From NCBI GenBank assembly GCA_045128735.1, contig JBGVRT010000100.1, positions 13,475-77,474 of the forward strand: a DNA stretch of 64,000 nt, given 5' to 3'. The stretch is from RGIG8775 sp045128735 (GTDB lineage: Bacteria > Bacillota > Clostridia > Oscillospirales > CAG-272). How positions within the stretch are numbered: the first letter of the stretch is position 1; each line of letters starts with the position of its first letter. The translations under genes and the position numbers were made by a program. This document shows, piece after piece, positions 23,516-29,234 of this stretch. Under the pieces are notes generated by a model, which ran no database searches, was not told where the DNA came from, and saw nothing but the letters and a program-made list of their open reading frames with translations.

Positions 23516-23721
23516 TTGCTGATTCAAAAATATTATCGCCAACTCCTCAAGCGTAATCCCCAGCGCGCACGCCACGTAATACCCCACCCGAAGATTCGGC
23601 ACATTACGCCCCGCGCACCAATGATCAACAGCCTCTCGGTAACACCAACCTTCTTAGCAAGCTCCCTCAAGGTCATTCCCCGGGACTTCACCAATTCCTT
23701 AAACGTCTGCAATTTTGCCAT
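23510..23721 (-). pseudogene. Frameshifted XRE-family helix-turn-helix regulator
   Basis: From ATG 23721 the frame reads MAKLQTFKELVKSRGMTLRE then LAKKVGVTER, a standard XRE helix-turn-helix. One base is missing near 23630-23640. In the shifted frame the protein resumes as VDHWCAGRNVPNLRVGYYVA then CALGITLEELAIIFLNQQN and stops at 23510. The total of 212 bases is one short of a 70-codon gene. It may be a true mutation or a sequencing error. Confidence 0.85.
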
Positions 23722-23728
23722 ATTTCTC

Positions 23729-24115
23729 CTACACAGAAGTTGCACCCAAAGATCTTAGATAGCGCGTCTCCGGTGTCTCTTCATTTTTCTTTGGTTGTAC
23801 CGTTCTTATCCAATGCTTAAACGGTGTATCGGTATATTCTTCTTTATCCAAAATTGCTTCATCATATAAACGGTCACTCGTTTCTTCCACGCTCTCTCCA
23901 TTGTAAACACAAAATCCTTTGTGAAGCTCCTCGGCAATCCACCATTCGACATTTCGTCTATCATCGTAGAACACATCAACAATATCCCGAATCAGCTCCT
24001 GCAACGCAAGACTGCCACTAACCAATTTTACCGCTTCAACCCTTCTTTCGATTTCCTCGATAGACTTCTCCCTCTTAGCTTTAGTATTTAACGGATGTTC
24101 TGTAATCTTTTTCAT
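23729..24115 (-). CDS. Phage protein of unknown function (128 aa)
   Basis: MKKITEHPLNTKAKREKSIE, helical and acidic, with NVEWWIAEELHKGFCVYNGE and a C-terminal KHWIRTVQPKKN. AAAGAAAGATAAAA precedes the ATG. It lies just downstream of the Cro-like gene. No family recognised. Confidence 0.6.
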   Translation of the reverse strand: MKKITEHPLNTKAKREKSIEEIERRVEAVKLVSGSLALQELIRDIVDVFYDDRRNVEWWIAEELHKGFCVYNGESVEETSDRLYDEAILDKEEYTDTPFKHWIRTVQPKKNEETPETRYLRSLGATSV

Positions 24116-24158
24116 TTTTATCTTTCTTTCCTTCTTTTGTTCAGTATTCTTGCTTGCG

Positions 24159-24175
24159 GTACAAGTTTCTTCGAC
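24159..24175. promoter_or_regulatory. Imperfect repressor operator near the Cro-like gene's 3' end
   Basis: GTACAAGTTTCTTCGAC matches the perfect palindrome at 25217-25233 in 15 of 17 positions. It lies at the stop of the Cro-like gene and upstream of 23729-24115, so it could control the early operon. Confidence 0.5.
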
Positions 24176-24381
24176 TAATCGACTAAAAAAATAAGCTGAT
24201 ATTCTTCATCTGTCAAATTCAGAATGTTTTTTATCTGCTTCGACTGCTCAATCGTAACCTTTATTTTCCCCGATTCCAAAAAACAATATCCGGCTTTGCC
24301 TGAATATCCAAGAGACTTCGCCATATCTGCCTGCGTTACTTTACGCTTCTTTCTTGTTTCTTTTAATAATTCTAAATTCAT
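24175..24381 (-). CDS. Cro-like XRE regulator (68 aa)
   Basis: MNLELLKETRKKRKVTQADM then AKSLGYSGKAGYCFLESGK is a compact XRE helix-turn-helix with no extra domain, the size of Cro proteins. AAAGGAGGAGCG precedes the ATG. It is transcribed away from the divergent plus-strand gene and heads the early operon, fitting a Cro/early repressor role. Confidence 0.75.
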   Translation of the reverse strand: MNLELLKETRKKRKVTQADMAKSLGYSGKAGYCFLESGKIKVTIEQSKQIKNILNLTDEEYQLIFLVD

Positions 24382-24396
24382 ATCGCTCCTCCTTTC

Positions 24397-24425
24397 TTGA
24401 CTTTTTTTGCCTTTTGTGGTATAAT
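24397..24425 (+). promoter_or_regulatory. Promoter of the plus-strand 24459 gene
   Basis: TTGACT (24397-24402), 17-base spacer and TATAAT (24420-24425) lie just upstream of GAGGAG and the GTG start at 24459. Confidence 0.75.
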
Positions 24426-24458
24426 TTTATTAAACTTTAACAATGAGGAGATTTTAAT

Positions 24459-24746
24459 GTGAAGAAAAAGAAAAATACCCCATATATTATGTATCCCGCT
24501 GTGTATGTCGAAGTAAACTGCCGTAGAGATTTTGGTTTCAAACGCTCTGTTAGAGCCAATTACGCCATAACCAAAGACGGGCAAAAGCTTTTTATAGATG
24601 CTACGTGTAAAATGCACTGTCACACAGAAACGTGTACCAGATGCTGTAATGCGATAACCGATATTCTCAATCAAGTCGAGGACGGTTTGCGAGAAATGCC
24701 CGCTATTCTTGACCCTGAAGAATTTTTATTATCTCATCACAAGTAG
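24459..24746 (+). CDS. Cys/His-rich small phage protein (95 aa)
   Basis: GTG start at 24459 after ATGAGGAG. The sequence has a beta-rich N-terminus (NTPYIMYPAVYVEVNCRRDF) and a CKMHCHTETCTRCC metal-site-like cluster (about residues 60-73), then an acidic helix. It is divergent from the Cro-like gene with its own promoter, so it may be expressed in the lysogen. It converges with, and overlaps by 44 bases, the end of 24703-24900. Function unknown. Confidence 0.65.
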   Translation: MKKKKNTPYIMYPAVYVEVNCRRDFGFKRSVRANYAITKDGQKLFIDATCKMHCHTETCTRCCNAITDILNQVEDGLREMPAILDPEEFLLSHHK

Positions 24747-24900
24747 AATATACAAAGCACGCATATTTTTCTATTAACTCTCTGCGGACATCGGGAAATA
24801 AAATATCAAAGCTTTCTGTCCGTTTCTTACAGATTTCCAAAAATGAGATACATTCTTCAATAGTCGGCTTGGTAAATTCATATTTTTGGTTGTTAACCAT
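24703..24900 (-). CDS. Small phage protein (65 aa)
   Basis: Start ATG 24900 (MVNNQKYEFTKPTIEECISF) behind GGGGGGAG. Mostly helical (DVRRELIEKYACFVYST). The tail overlaps the convergent plus-strand gene. No family recognised. Confidence 0.55.
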   Translation of the reverse strand: MVNNQKYEFTKPTIEECISFLEICKKRTESFDILFPDVRRELIEKYACFVYSTCDEIIKILQGQE

Positions 24901-24914
24901 TAAAAGCTCCCCCC

Positions 24915-24943
24915 TTGACATTTCCACCCTTTTATGTTATACT
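24915..24943 (+). promoter_or_regulatory. Consensus promoter of a candidate small RNA
   Basis: TTGACA (24915-24920), 17-base spacer and TATACT (24938-24943). No ORF follows before the terminator at 25038, so it drives a short transcript. Confidence 0.8.
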
Positions 24944-24949
24944 TAATAG

Positions 24950-25038
24950 GCAAGAGGGGCGGCGGAGTATTCTCCCCTCAAGCCTATGTTCATTTGAACC
25001 GTTTGGGAACTTTTAGACGAGAGCCCCAAGCGGTTCTT
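24950..25038 (+). ncRNA. Candidate prophage small RNA (~90 nt)
   Basis: Bounded by the promoter at 24915 and an intrinsic terminator. Stem 1: AGGC-AA-GAGGGG (24949-24960) pairs with CCCCTC-AA-GCCT. Stem 2: GAACCGTTTGGG pairs with CCCCAAGCGGTTC and is followed by TTTTTT (ends ~25042). The loop side TTCTCCCCTC is complementary to GA/GG-rich ribosome binding sites. It lies antisense in the gap between two minus-strand genes. No Rfam family is recognised. Confidence 0.65.
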
Positions 25039-25040
25039 TT

Positions 25041-25193
25041 TTATTTGCCCGCTATGTAGTCAAGCAACGCCACTATCTGACTGTCAGACCAGCCAACCGA
25101 CTTTAAGTAATCCATCAAACGCTTAAGCGTTCCGTCACTCATAATCTCGGCATCATCTCCTATATTAGTAATCTTTTCTCTGCTCTCCGCCAT
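25041..25193 (-). CDS. Small early protein under the repressor-controlled promoter (50 aa)
   Basis: ATG 25193 follows GGGAGGTGAGGGC. The product starts MAESREKITNIGDDAEIMSD and ends DSQIVALLDYIAGK; it is helical and acidic-amphipathic. It is the first gene of the divergent (PR-like) promoter at 25243-25271. It may be an antirepressor or Cro-type accessory protein, but no family is recognised. Confidence 0.7.
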   Translation of the reverse strand: MAESREKITNIGDDAEIMSDGTLKRLMDYLKSVGWSDSQIVALLDYIAGK

Positions 25194-25216
25194 GCCCTCA
25201 CCTCCCTTTTTACGTT

Positions 25217-25233
25217 GTACAAGTTTCTTGTAC
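25217..25233. promoter_or_regulatory. Perfect 17-bp palindromic operator
   Basis: GTACAAGTTTCTTGTAC is a perfect inverted repeat around a 3-base centre. It sits at the start of the divergent minus-strand transcript, next to the XRE repressor gene. A half site AAACTTGTAC lies at 25348-25357 behind the repressor promoter. Confidence 0.8.
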
Positions 25234-25242
25234 CTCGACTAT

Positions 25243-25271
25243 ATAATAGCACATATTTTTGAGTTTGTCAA
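25243..25271 (-). promoter_or_regulatory. PR-like early promoter
   Basis: On the minus strand: TTGACA (25271-25266), 17-base spacer, TATTAT (25248-25243). The palindromic operator begins ten bases downstream, so repressor binding would block it. Confidence 0.8.
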
Positions 25272-25309
25272 CCCCTAAATCAAAAATTCTTGGACTTTTT
25301 CAAAACATA

Positions 25310-25338
25310 TTGCATTTTTTTTGATTGTATGGTATTCT
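25310..25338 (+). promoter_or_regulatory. Repressor (PRM-like) promoter
   Basis: TTGCAT (25310-25315), 17-base spacer, TATTCT (25333-25338), with the operator half site AAACTTGTAC just downstream (25348-25357), then TTGGAGG before the repressor ATG. Weak -35 fits autoregulation. Confidence 0.65.
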
Positions 25339-25372
25339 AAGTATAGAAAACTTGTACTTTTTTGGAGGTTAT

Positions 25373-25849
25373 ATGGCAACTACAGCAGAACGGATTAAAC
25401 TATTAAGAAAAAGCAAAGGTCTTTCACAAACAGAGTTTGGGCAAATTTTTGGAATTGTAAAATCAACAGTATCATCATACGAACGCGGAAACAGCTCCCC
25501 GGACGATGATATTAAAAAGGAAATATGTAAATACTTCAATGTCTCTGTTGATTATCTAATAGGTGCGAGCGATATTCCAAATTCATATAACAATACACCG
25601 TCCTCCAAGCTCCTTTCCCCCTCCTTCCCTCTCACCCCTCACGAAATGTCTGTCATGATCGCCTACCGTGCACAGGTCGAAATGCAACCGGCAGTAGACA
25701 GACTTCTCGGCGTTCCCGCCGAAGAAGAAACCGTAACCCTCTACTCTGCCGCATATTCTAAAGATAACACCCCAGAAGAGATAATAACCATTTCCAAAGC
25801 TGAATGGGAACGCCTCAAAAGTCTCCCCTTCACCGACCAGGACCTTTAA
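25373..25849 (+). CDS. Prophage repressor, XRE/ImmR-like (158 aa)
   Basis: Starts ATG 25373 behind TTGGAGG; the longer frame is rejected. The helix-turn-helix (AERIKLLRKSKGLSQTEFGQ then IFGIVKSTVSSYERG, about residues 5-40) is a textbook XRE domain. The C-terminal ~80 residues have no LexA-type Ser/Lys peptidase, so inactivation is more likely through the downstream ImmA-like protease, as in ICEBs1. It probably binds the GTACAAG/CTTGTAC sites and keeps lysogeny. Confidence 0.88.
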   Translation: MATTAERIKLLRKSKGLSQTEFGQIFGIVKSTVSSYERGNSSPDDDIKKEICKYFNVSVDYLIGASDIPNSYNNTPSSKLLSPSFPLTPHEMSVMIAYRAQVEMQPAVDRLLGVPAEEETVTLYSAAYSKDNTPEEIITISKAEWERLKSLPFTDQDL

Positions 25850-25858
25850 TATAATGAA

Positions 25859-26428
25859 ATGTTCTACGCGATTTATCGGAATATCAGCGACAGCGCGTGG
25901 CAGTGCCTGCTTGACTTCAAGATAGACCGCATTCCCGTTGACGTGCTTGCCATAGCGCGCAATGCAAATATAACCGTAACCCGTAACACCTCAGCATTTA
26001 AGCTCTCAAATAGCGAATATGGAAGAACTCTGACCGACGGCAAGTCCTGGATTATTATATATGATGATACAATGACTGAAGAAGTCTGCAGATTCACCAT
26101 AGCCCACGAGCTCGGGCACATCTTCCTCGGTCATGATATGACCTACGCCAAATACTCCCACCTAAAGGAGTTTGAAAACAAACCAAAATCCGAACAGCAG
26201 GCCGATGCGTTCGCCCTCCGCCTGCTCTGCCCCGCATGTGTTCTGTGGGGCTTAAATATATCCAAAGCAGAAGATATATCCGTATGTTGCAAAGTCCCCC
26301 TTGATATCGCAAAACAGCGCGAAAAGCGCATGAGAGAGCTTTATAAGAGAAATAAATTTCTCACAAGCCCTCTCGAAAGAGAAGTGTATAAACAATTTGG
26401 AATCTCTATAAAAACCTCTGCTTTGTAA
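25859..26428 (+). CDS. immA: ImmA/IrrE-family metallopeptidase (189 aa)
   Basis: FTIAHELGHIFLGH (HExxH at residues 83-87) and the downstream EQQADAFALRLLCP (Glu/Asp third ligand) are the zinc-peptidase signature of ImmA/IrrE. In ICEBs1 the equivalent enzyme cleaves the neighbouring ImmR repressor after SOS or quorum cues. Its gene follows the repressor by nine bases, so the two are co-transcribed. Length matches the family. Confidence 0.92.
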   Translation: MFYAIYRNISDSAWQCLLDFKIDRIPVDVLAIARNANITVTRNTSAFKLSNSEYGRTLTDGKSWIIIYDDTMTEEVCRFTIAHELGHIFLGHDMTYAKYSHLKEFENKPKSEQQADAFALRLLCPACVLWGLNISKAEDISVCCKVPLDIAKQREKRMRELYKRNKFLTSPLEREVYKQFGISIKTSAL

Positions 26429-26456
26429 TCCTTCCCCAAAATCCCATCATATAATA

Positions 26457-26481
26457 AAAAAGCCCTCCCATAAAGGAGAGC
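26457..26481. repeat. Flanking terminator-like repeat A of the type I TA locus
   Basis: AAAAGCCCTCCCATAA then AGGAGAGC. A near-identical direct copy lies at 26877-26900. On the minus strand each forms a CTCC/GGAG hairpin followed by T-rich DNA, so they can end leftward transcripts. Confidence 0.75.
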
Positions 26482-26502
26482 AAAAAAATTCAACAAAATA
26501 TA

Positions 26503-26531
26503 TTGACAAATTCCCAAAAGCGGTGTATAAT
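26503..26531 (+). promoter_or_regulatory. Antitoxin RNA promoter
   Basis: TTGACA (26503-26508), 17-base spacer, TATAAT (26526-26531). The spacer ATTCCCAAAAGCGGTG is almost the same as that of the opposing toxin promoter. Confidence 0.85.
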
Positions 26532-26537
26532 GAAGAC

Positions 26538-26622
26538 AAGGAAGCTACCGATGACGGTTGCTCCGTGATAATTTAGTTAAAAGATAACCGCCTTATGTTG
26601 GAGTCAGGCGGTTATCTTTTTG
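26538..26622 (+). ncRNA. Antisense antitoxin RNA of a type I TA system
   Basis: A ~85-nt transcript is predicted from the promoter to a strong terminator: AAGATAACCGCCT (26581-26593) pairs with AGGCGGTTATCTT (26606-26618), then TTTTTGTTTT. Its 3' end runs into the 3' end of the convergent toxin ORF, and its 5' part (GGAAGCTACCGATGACGG, 26540-26557) is partly repeated in the leader of the toxin mRNA. This is the layout of txpA/ratA- and bsrG/SR4-type systems. Confidence 0.75.
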
Positions 26623-26624
26623 TT

Positions 26625-26702
26625 TTACTTGCGATTCATAAACAGAGCCGCAAGAGATATAATTACCATAGCAAAGGCAAATAATGCCTCGTATGTAACC
26701 AT
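26625..26702 (-). CDS. Type I toxin, small hydrophobic 'holin-like toxin' peptide (25 aa)
   Basis: ATG 26702 encodes MVTYEALFAFAMVIISLAAL then FMNRK: one membrane helix with a short charged tail. It matches the known Firmicutes 'putative holin-like toxin' family (MVTYEALF opening). The ribosome binding site before it is weak (TTGGTTG); a stronger AGGGAG lies ~30 bases further up. The convergent antisense RNA overlaps its stop side. Confidence 0.8.
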   Translation of the reverse strand: MVTYEALFAFAMVIISLAALFMNRK

Positions 26703-26838
26703 ACAACCAAAGGTGCAAACGATAAATCATAAGCACCACTCCCTTCAATTAAACTCGAAAGGAGCAAGAACCTCCTTTCGGAAAGAAAGGAGCAACCGCC
26801 ACCGTAATGATAGCTTCCAAGGGCTTTCGCCGCTATCT

Positions 26839-26867
26839 ATTATACACCGTCTTTTGGAATTTGTCAA
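26839..26867 (-). promoter_or_regulatory. Toxin mRNA promoter
   Basis: On the minus strand: TTGACA (26867-26862), 17-base spacer ATTCCAAAAGACGGTG, TATAAT (26844-26839). It faces and nearly duplicates the antitoxin promoter at 26503. Confidence 0.85.
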
Positions 26868-26876
26868 TACCAAATA

Positions 26877-26900
26877 AAAGCCCTCCCATAAGGGAGAGCT
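26877..26900 (-). terminator. yoeB terminator; flanking repeat B of the type I TA locus
   Basis: Minus strand GCTCTCCC-TTAT-GGGAGGGC followed by TTTTATTT is an intrinsic terminator six bases after the yoeB stop. It is a direct copy of the repeat at 26457. Confidence 0.8.
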
Positions 26901-26905
26901 TATCC

Positions 26906-27169
26906 TCAATATTCGTAATGCGTCCACATACTTAATATGTGTATGACCTCGTTTTCCTTGTCAACCGTATATACCAGCCTATGCTGATGATTAAGACGGC
27001 GAGAGTATACACCTGCAAGATCGCCTACCAGCTTCTCATAGGGCGGTGGATTCTGAAAAGGGTTCTCAGCCATCAGCTCAAGCAGCCGTCTTGCCTTCAC
27101 CTCAAGCCCCGCCGACTTCAAAAGCGGCTTGTGCTTTGACGCAACCCTTGAAAATACTATTTTGTACAT
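26906..27169 (-). CDS. yoeB: YoeB-family toxin (87 aa)
   Basis: A ribosome-dependent mRNA endonuclease. The sequence MYKIVFSRVASKHKPLLKSA, the ENPFQNPPPYEKLVGDL turn and the C-terminal SRRLNHQHRLVYTVDKE, then ILSMWTHYEY, follow the family pattern. The catalytic Glu/Arg/His/Tyr set (RRLNHQHRLVY and terminal HYEY) is present. ATG 27169 is preferred since it overlaps the antitoxin stop (TGATG) and gives the family's MYK start. Confidence 0.93.
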   Translation of the reverse strand: MYKIVFSRVASKHKPLLKSAGLEVKARRLLELMAENPFQNPPPYEKLVGDLAGVYSRRLNHQHRLVYTVDKENEVIHILSMWTHYEY

Positions 27170-27420
27170 CACCATTCCTCGCTTGCGTCGTATTCTTCGC
27201 CCTCGCTTATTGGCTCCGCCATAGCCTCAAATATCTCGGCAGACGTCCTCTTGTTGGAAAGCAGATTAAGCGTCTCGATAAGACCGCTGTAATCCTCCTC
27301 ACTAAGCACAACAGCGTTTCCGTCCTTTGTGCTTACGTTAACCACATCACCAAGCTTTATTGCAGAGCTTAAATACTCAAACACATTTTTTCTGAAATTA
27401 GTGGCATTTACGTTTGTCAT
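27169..27420 (-). CDS. yefM: YefM/Phd-family antitoxin (83 aa)
   Basis: N-terminal Phd/YefM fold (MTNVNATNFRKNVFEYLSSA then VNVSTKDGNAVVLSEEDYSG), C-terminal acidic toxin-binding tail (EPISEGEEYDASEEW). It neutralises YoeB and autorepresses through the palindrome in its promoter. GGAGGTGAAATT precedes ATG 27420. Confidence 0.92.
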   Translation of the reverse strand: MTNVNATNFRKNVFEYLSSAIKLGDVVNVSTKDGNAVVLSEEDYSGLIETLNLLSNKRTSAEIFEAMAEPISEGEEYDASEEW

Positions 27421-27442
27421 AATTTCACCTCCGTTATCATTC

Positions 27443-27478
27443 TATGTACATTATAGCGTACATATTCACTCTTGTCAA
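27443..27478 (-). promoter_or_regulatory. yefM-yoeB promoter with TGTAC operator
   Basis: Minus strand TTGACA (27478-27473), 17-base spacer, TATAAT (27455-27450). TATGTAC (27443-27449) and GTACATA (27458-27464) form an inverted repeat around the -10. The TGTAC cores resemble the TGTACA motif known for YefM operators. Confidence 0.85.
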
Positions 27479-27495
27479 TACTTTTTTCAAAAAAA

Positions 27496-27525
27496 TTGAT
27501 ACCCTCTCCCTCGGGAGTGTATATA
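27496..27525 (+). promoter_or_regulatory. Integrase promoter candidate
   Basis: TTGATA (27496-27501), 18-base spacer and TATATA (27520-27525). The spacer contains the small palindrome CTCCCTCGGGAG, a possible regulator site. Confidence 0.5.
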
Positions 27526-27550
27526 AAATACTAAAGAAAGGAGGAAAACA

Positions 27551-28636
27551 ATGCGATTACCAAGCGGATATGGCGGAGTCGCAAAACTCCCCGGAAATAG
27601 ACGAAAACCTTGGCGCGCACGTGTCACCCTGAGATGGGACATAGATCCCGACACAGGCAAAACAAAACAGATATATAAAACTATCGGCTACTATGAAAAC
27701 AAAGCTCAGGCGTTGAGAGCTCTTGCCGATTATAATGCCAACCCCTACGAAGTATCACCGGAAGTAACCTTTGCAGAAGTATACGACAGATGGGCAGGCC
27801 GAAAATTCGACGAGATCAGCAATTCAAATATCGCGGGCTATAAAGCAGCTTACAATCTCTGCACTTCAATTTATAACGTGCGCTTCTGTGACTTAAAGCT
27901 TTACCATCTGCAAGGCGTTGTCGATAATTCAGGTAAAAATCACCCCACGTTGAAGAAATTAAAAATAATGTTCAACCAGATTTTCGATTACGCTGTGCAA
28001 AACGAGATAATCGGAAAGGACAAGCATATCGTCGAGTACCTCAATATCGGAAAACCCGTTAAAAGCGATAAACACTATCGTTTTACCAATGCGGAAATCG
28101 ATACCCTGTGGCGTTGGGCTACAAATAATGAGTATGTCCAACTTATCCTTATGCTTATCTATTCGGGTGTCCGCCCCGGTGAGCTGTTCGCTGTGAAGCG
28201 TCAACGCGTTAACCTTGATGAAAAATCGTTCTACGTAGATAAGGGTAAAAACGATAACGCCGTTAGAAAGGTTCCCATACACGAAAAGGTTCTTCCCTTT
28301 TTTGAGCATTGGTACAATAAAAATACCGAGTACCTCATAACACAACGTAATGGCGCTCAATTTCGTTTTGATACTAACCACGGTCAGTATACAGAAAGCT
28401 ATTGGGTTCCTGTGCTCCGAGATATGGGCATACTTGAATATAAAAACGAAAAAGGCGATATCAGAGAACATTCCCCCGACGATACCCGCCACACCTTTAC
28501 TACAATGTGGAAAGAAAAAAGACTCGATGAAGCAATTCGCCGAAAAATTCAAGGACATTCGGGTAAAGGAATCGGTGAAATGGTGTATACCCACTTCGAA
28601 TTTGAAGTACTCCGTGAAGAGCTCAACAAATTATAA
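27551..28636 (+). CDS. int: Tyrosine recombinase / prophage integrase (361 aa)
   Basis: Arm-binding N-terminus (KLPGNRRKPWRARVTLRWD), SAM-like core-binding domain (~70-160) and catalytic domain. Catalytic residues: Arg208 (SGVRPGEL), Arg313 (DDTRHTFTTMW), His336 (IQGHSGKG), Tyr346 (VYTHFE). The first box position, normally His (HxxRH), is Asp310. AAAGGAGG precedes ATG 27551. The gene points toward the host junction near rpsI, typical of integrases next to the att site. Similar enzymes are found in Tn916-like elements and Firmicutes prophages. Confidence 0.92.
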   Translation: MRLPSGYGGVAKLPGNRRKPWRARVTLRWDIDPDTGKTKQIYKTIGYYENKAQALRALADYNANPYEVSPEVTFAEVYDRWAGRKFDEISNSNIAGYKAAYNLCTSIYNVRFCDLKLYHLQGVVDNSGKNHPTLKKLKIMFNQIFDYAVQNEIIGKDKHIVEYLNIGKPVKSDKHYRFTNAEIDTLWRWATNNEYVQLILMLIYSGVRPGELFAVKRQRVNLDEKSFYVDKGKNDNAVRKVPIHEKVLPFFEHWYNKNTEYLITQRNGAQFRFDTNHGQYTESYWVPVLRDMGILEYKNEKGDIREHSPDDTRHTFTTMWKEKRLDEAIRRKIQGHSGKGIGEMVYTHFEFEVLREELNKL

Positions 28637-28637
28637 T

Positions 28638-28680
28638 AAAACAGCTATACAAGTGATTTTTACTCGATAGCTGTTTTCAA
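28638..28680 (+). terminator. Integrase terminator
   Basis: AAAACAGCTAT (28638-28648) pairs with ATAGCTGTTTT (28667-28677), then CAAAAAA. On the plus strand it follows the int stop at once. Confidence 0.75.
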
Positions 28681-28766
28681 AAAATCCGTTTGTGTCTTGA
28701 ACGCGTATTGTTCGTGTCTTTTTCACCCAAAATCACACAAATTTAACCCTTCTCGAAATCAAAAAA
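28680..28766. other. Probable right attachment junction (attR)
   Basis: This gap separates the integrase terminator from the rpsI terminator. The phage/host boundary should lie here or in the last codons of rpsI. The core cannot be defined because the left junction is outside the window. Confidence 0.4.
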
Positions 28767-28797
28767 GCCTTGGAAACACAAGGTTTCCAAGACTTTT
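28767..28797 (-). terminator. rpsI terminator
   Basis: CTTGGAAAC (28769-28777) pairs with GTTTCCAAG (28783-28791). On the minus strand GGCTTTTTTGATTTC follows, ending the rplM-rpsI operon. Confidence 0.8.
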
Positions 28798-28810
28798 GAA
28801 TTTTTCGAGT

Positions 28811-29212
28811 TTATCTCTTGCTGAACTGAGGCGCACGACGTGCTGCTTTGAGTCCGTACTTCTTTCTTTCCTTCATTCTGGGGTCGCGGCGAAGGAATCC
28901 TGCTGCCTTAAGAGCGGGTCTGAGTGCCTCGTCAGAAGAAACGAGTGCTCTTGCAAGACCGTGGCGGATTGCGCCTGCCTGACCGGAGATACCGCCGCCT
29001 ACTACTGTTGCGATGATATCAAACTTACCCTCTGTGCCTGTTACGCCGAAGGGCTGATTTACGATGAGCTTGAGTGTCTCAAGTCCGAAGTAATCGTCTA
29101 TATCTCTGCCGTTGATAGTGATAACGCCTGTTCCGGGAACGATGCGAACACGAGCGACAGACTTCTTTCTTCTACCTGTGCCGTAGAAATAAGGCTTTGC
29201 ACTTGTATACAT
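28811..29212 (-). CDS. rpsI: 30S ribosomal protein S9
   Basis: Full-length S9: MYTSAKPYFYGTGRRKKSVA start, IVPGTGVITINGRDIDDYFG, VVGGGISGQAGAIRHGLARA, and the invariant RRDPRMKERKKYGLKAARRA, PQFSKR end (rRNA and P-site tRNA contact by the C-terminal SKR). It follows rplM by 22 bases as in most bacteria. The complete C-terminus shows the prophage did not disrupt the gene. Confidence 0.98.
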   Translation of the reverse strand: MYTSAKPYFYGTGRRKKSVARVRIVPGTGVITINGRDIDDYFGLETLKLIVNQPFGVTGTEGKFDIIATVVGGGISGQAGAIRHGLARALVSSDEALRPALKAAGFLRRDPRMKERKKYGLKAARRAPQFSKR

Positions 29213-29234
29213 TTTCTATTTCCTCCCTTTCCTA

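Larger units (their letters stand above)
1..28700. mobile_element. Prophage, right-hand part (left end outside window)
   Basis: The right boundary is placed between the integrase terminator (ends about 28680) and the rpsI terminator (starts about 28767). The left boundary is not in the window, since the tail fibre gene runs off position 1. Gene content is terminase, portal, scaffold, capsid, adaptor, nozzle and fibre on the minus strand, then an early region, then repressor, ImmA and integrase on the plus strand. No tape-measure, tail-tube or sheath gene lies between adaptor and fibre, which suggests a podovirus-like virion. No lysis genes are visible; they may lie left of position 1. The XRE pseudogene at 23510-23721 is the only clearly broken phage gene, so the element may still be active. 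Confidence 0.93.

Noticed and set aside
24378..24674. Minus-strand 98-codon frame opposite the Cys/His-rich gene
   Set aside because: Its end is merely the ribosome binding site of the Cro-like gene read as codons; the plus-strand gene has a good promoter and GTG start.
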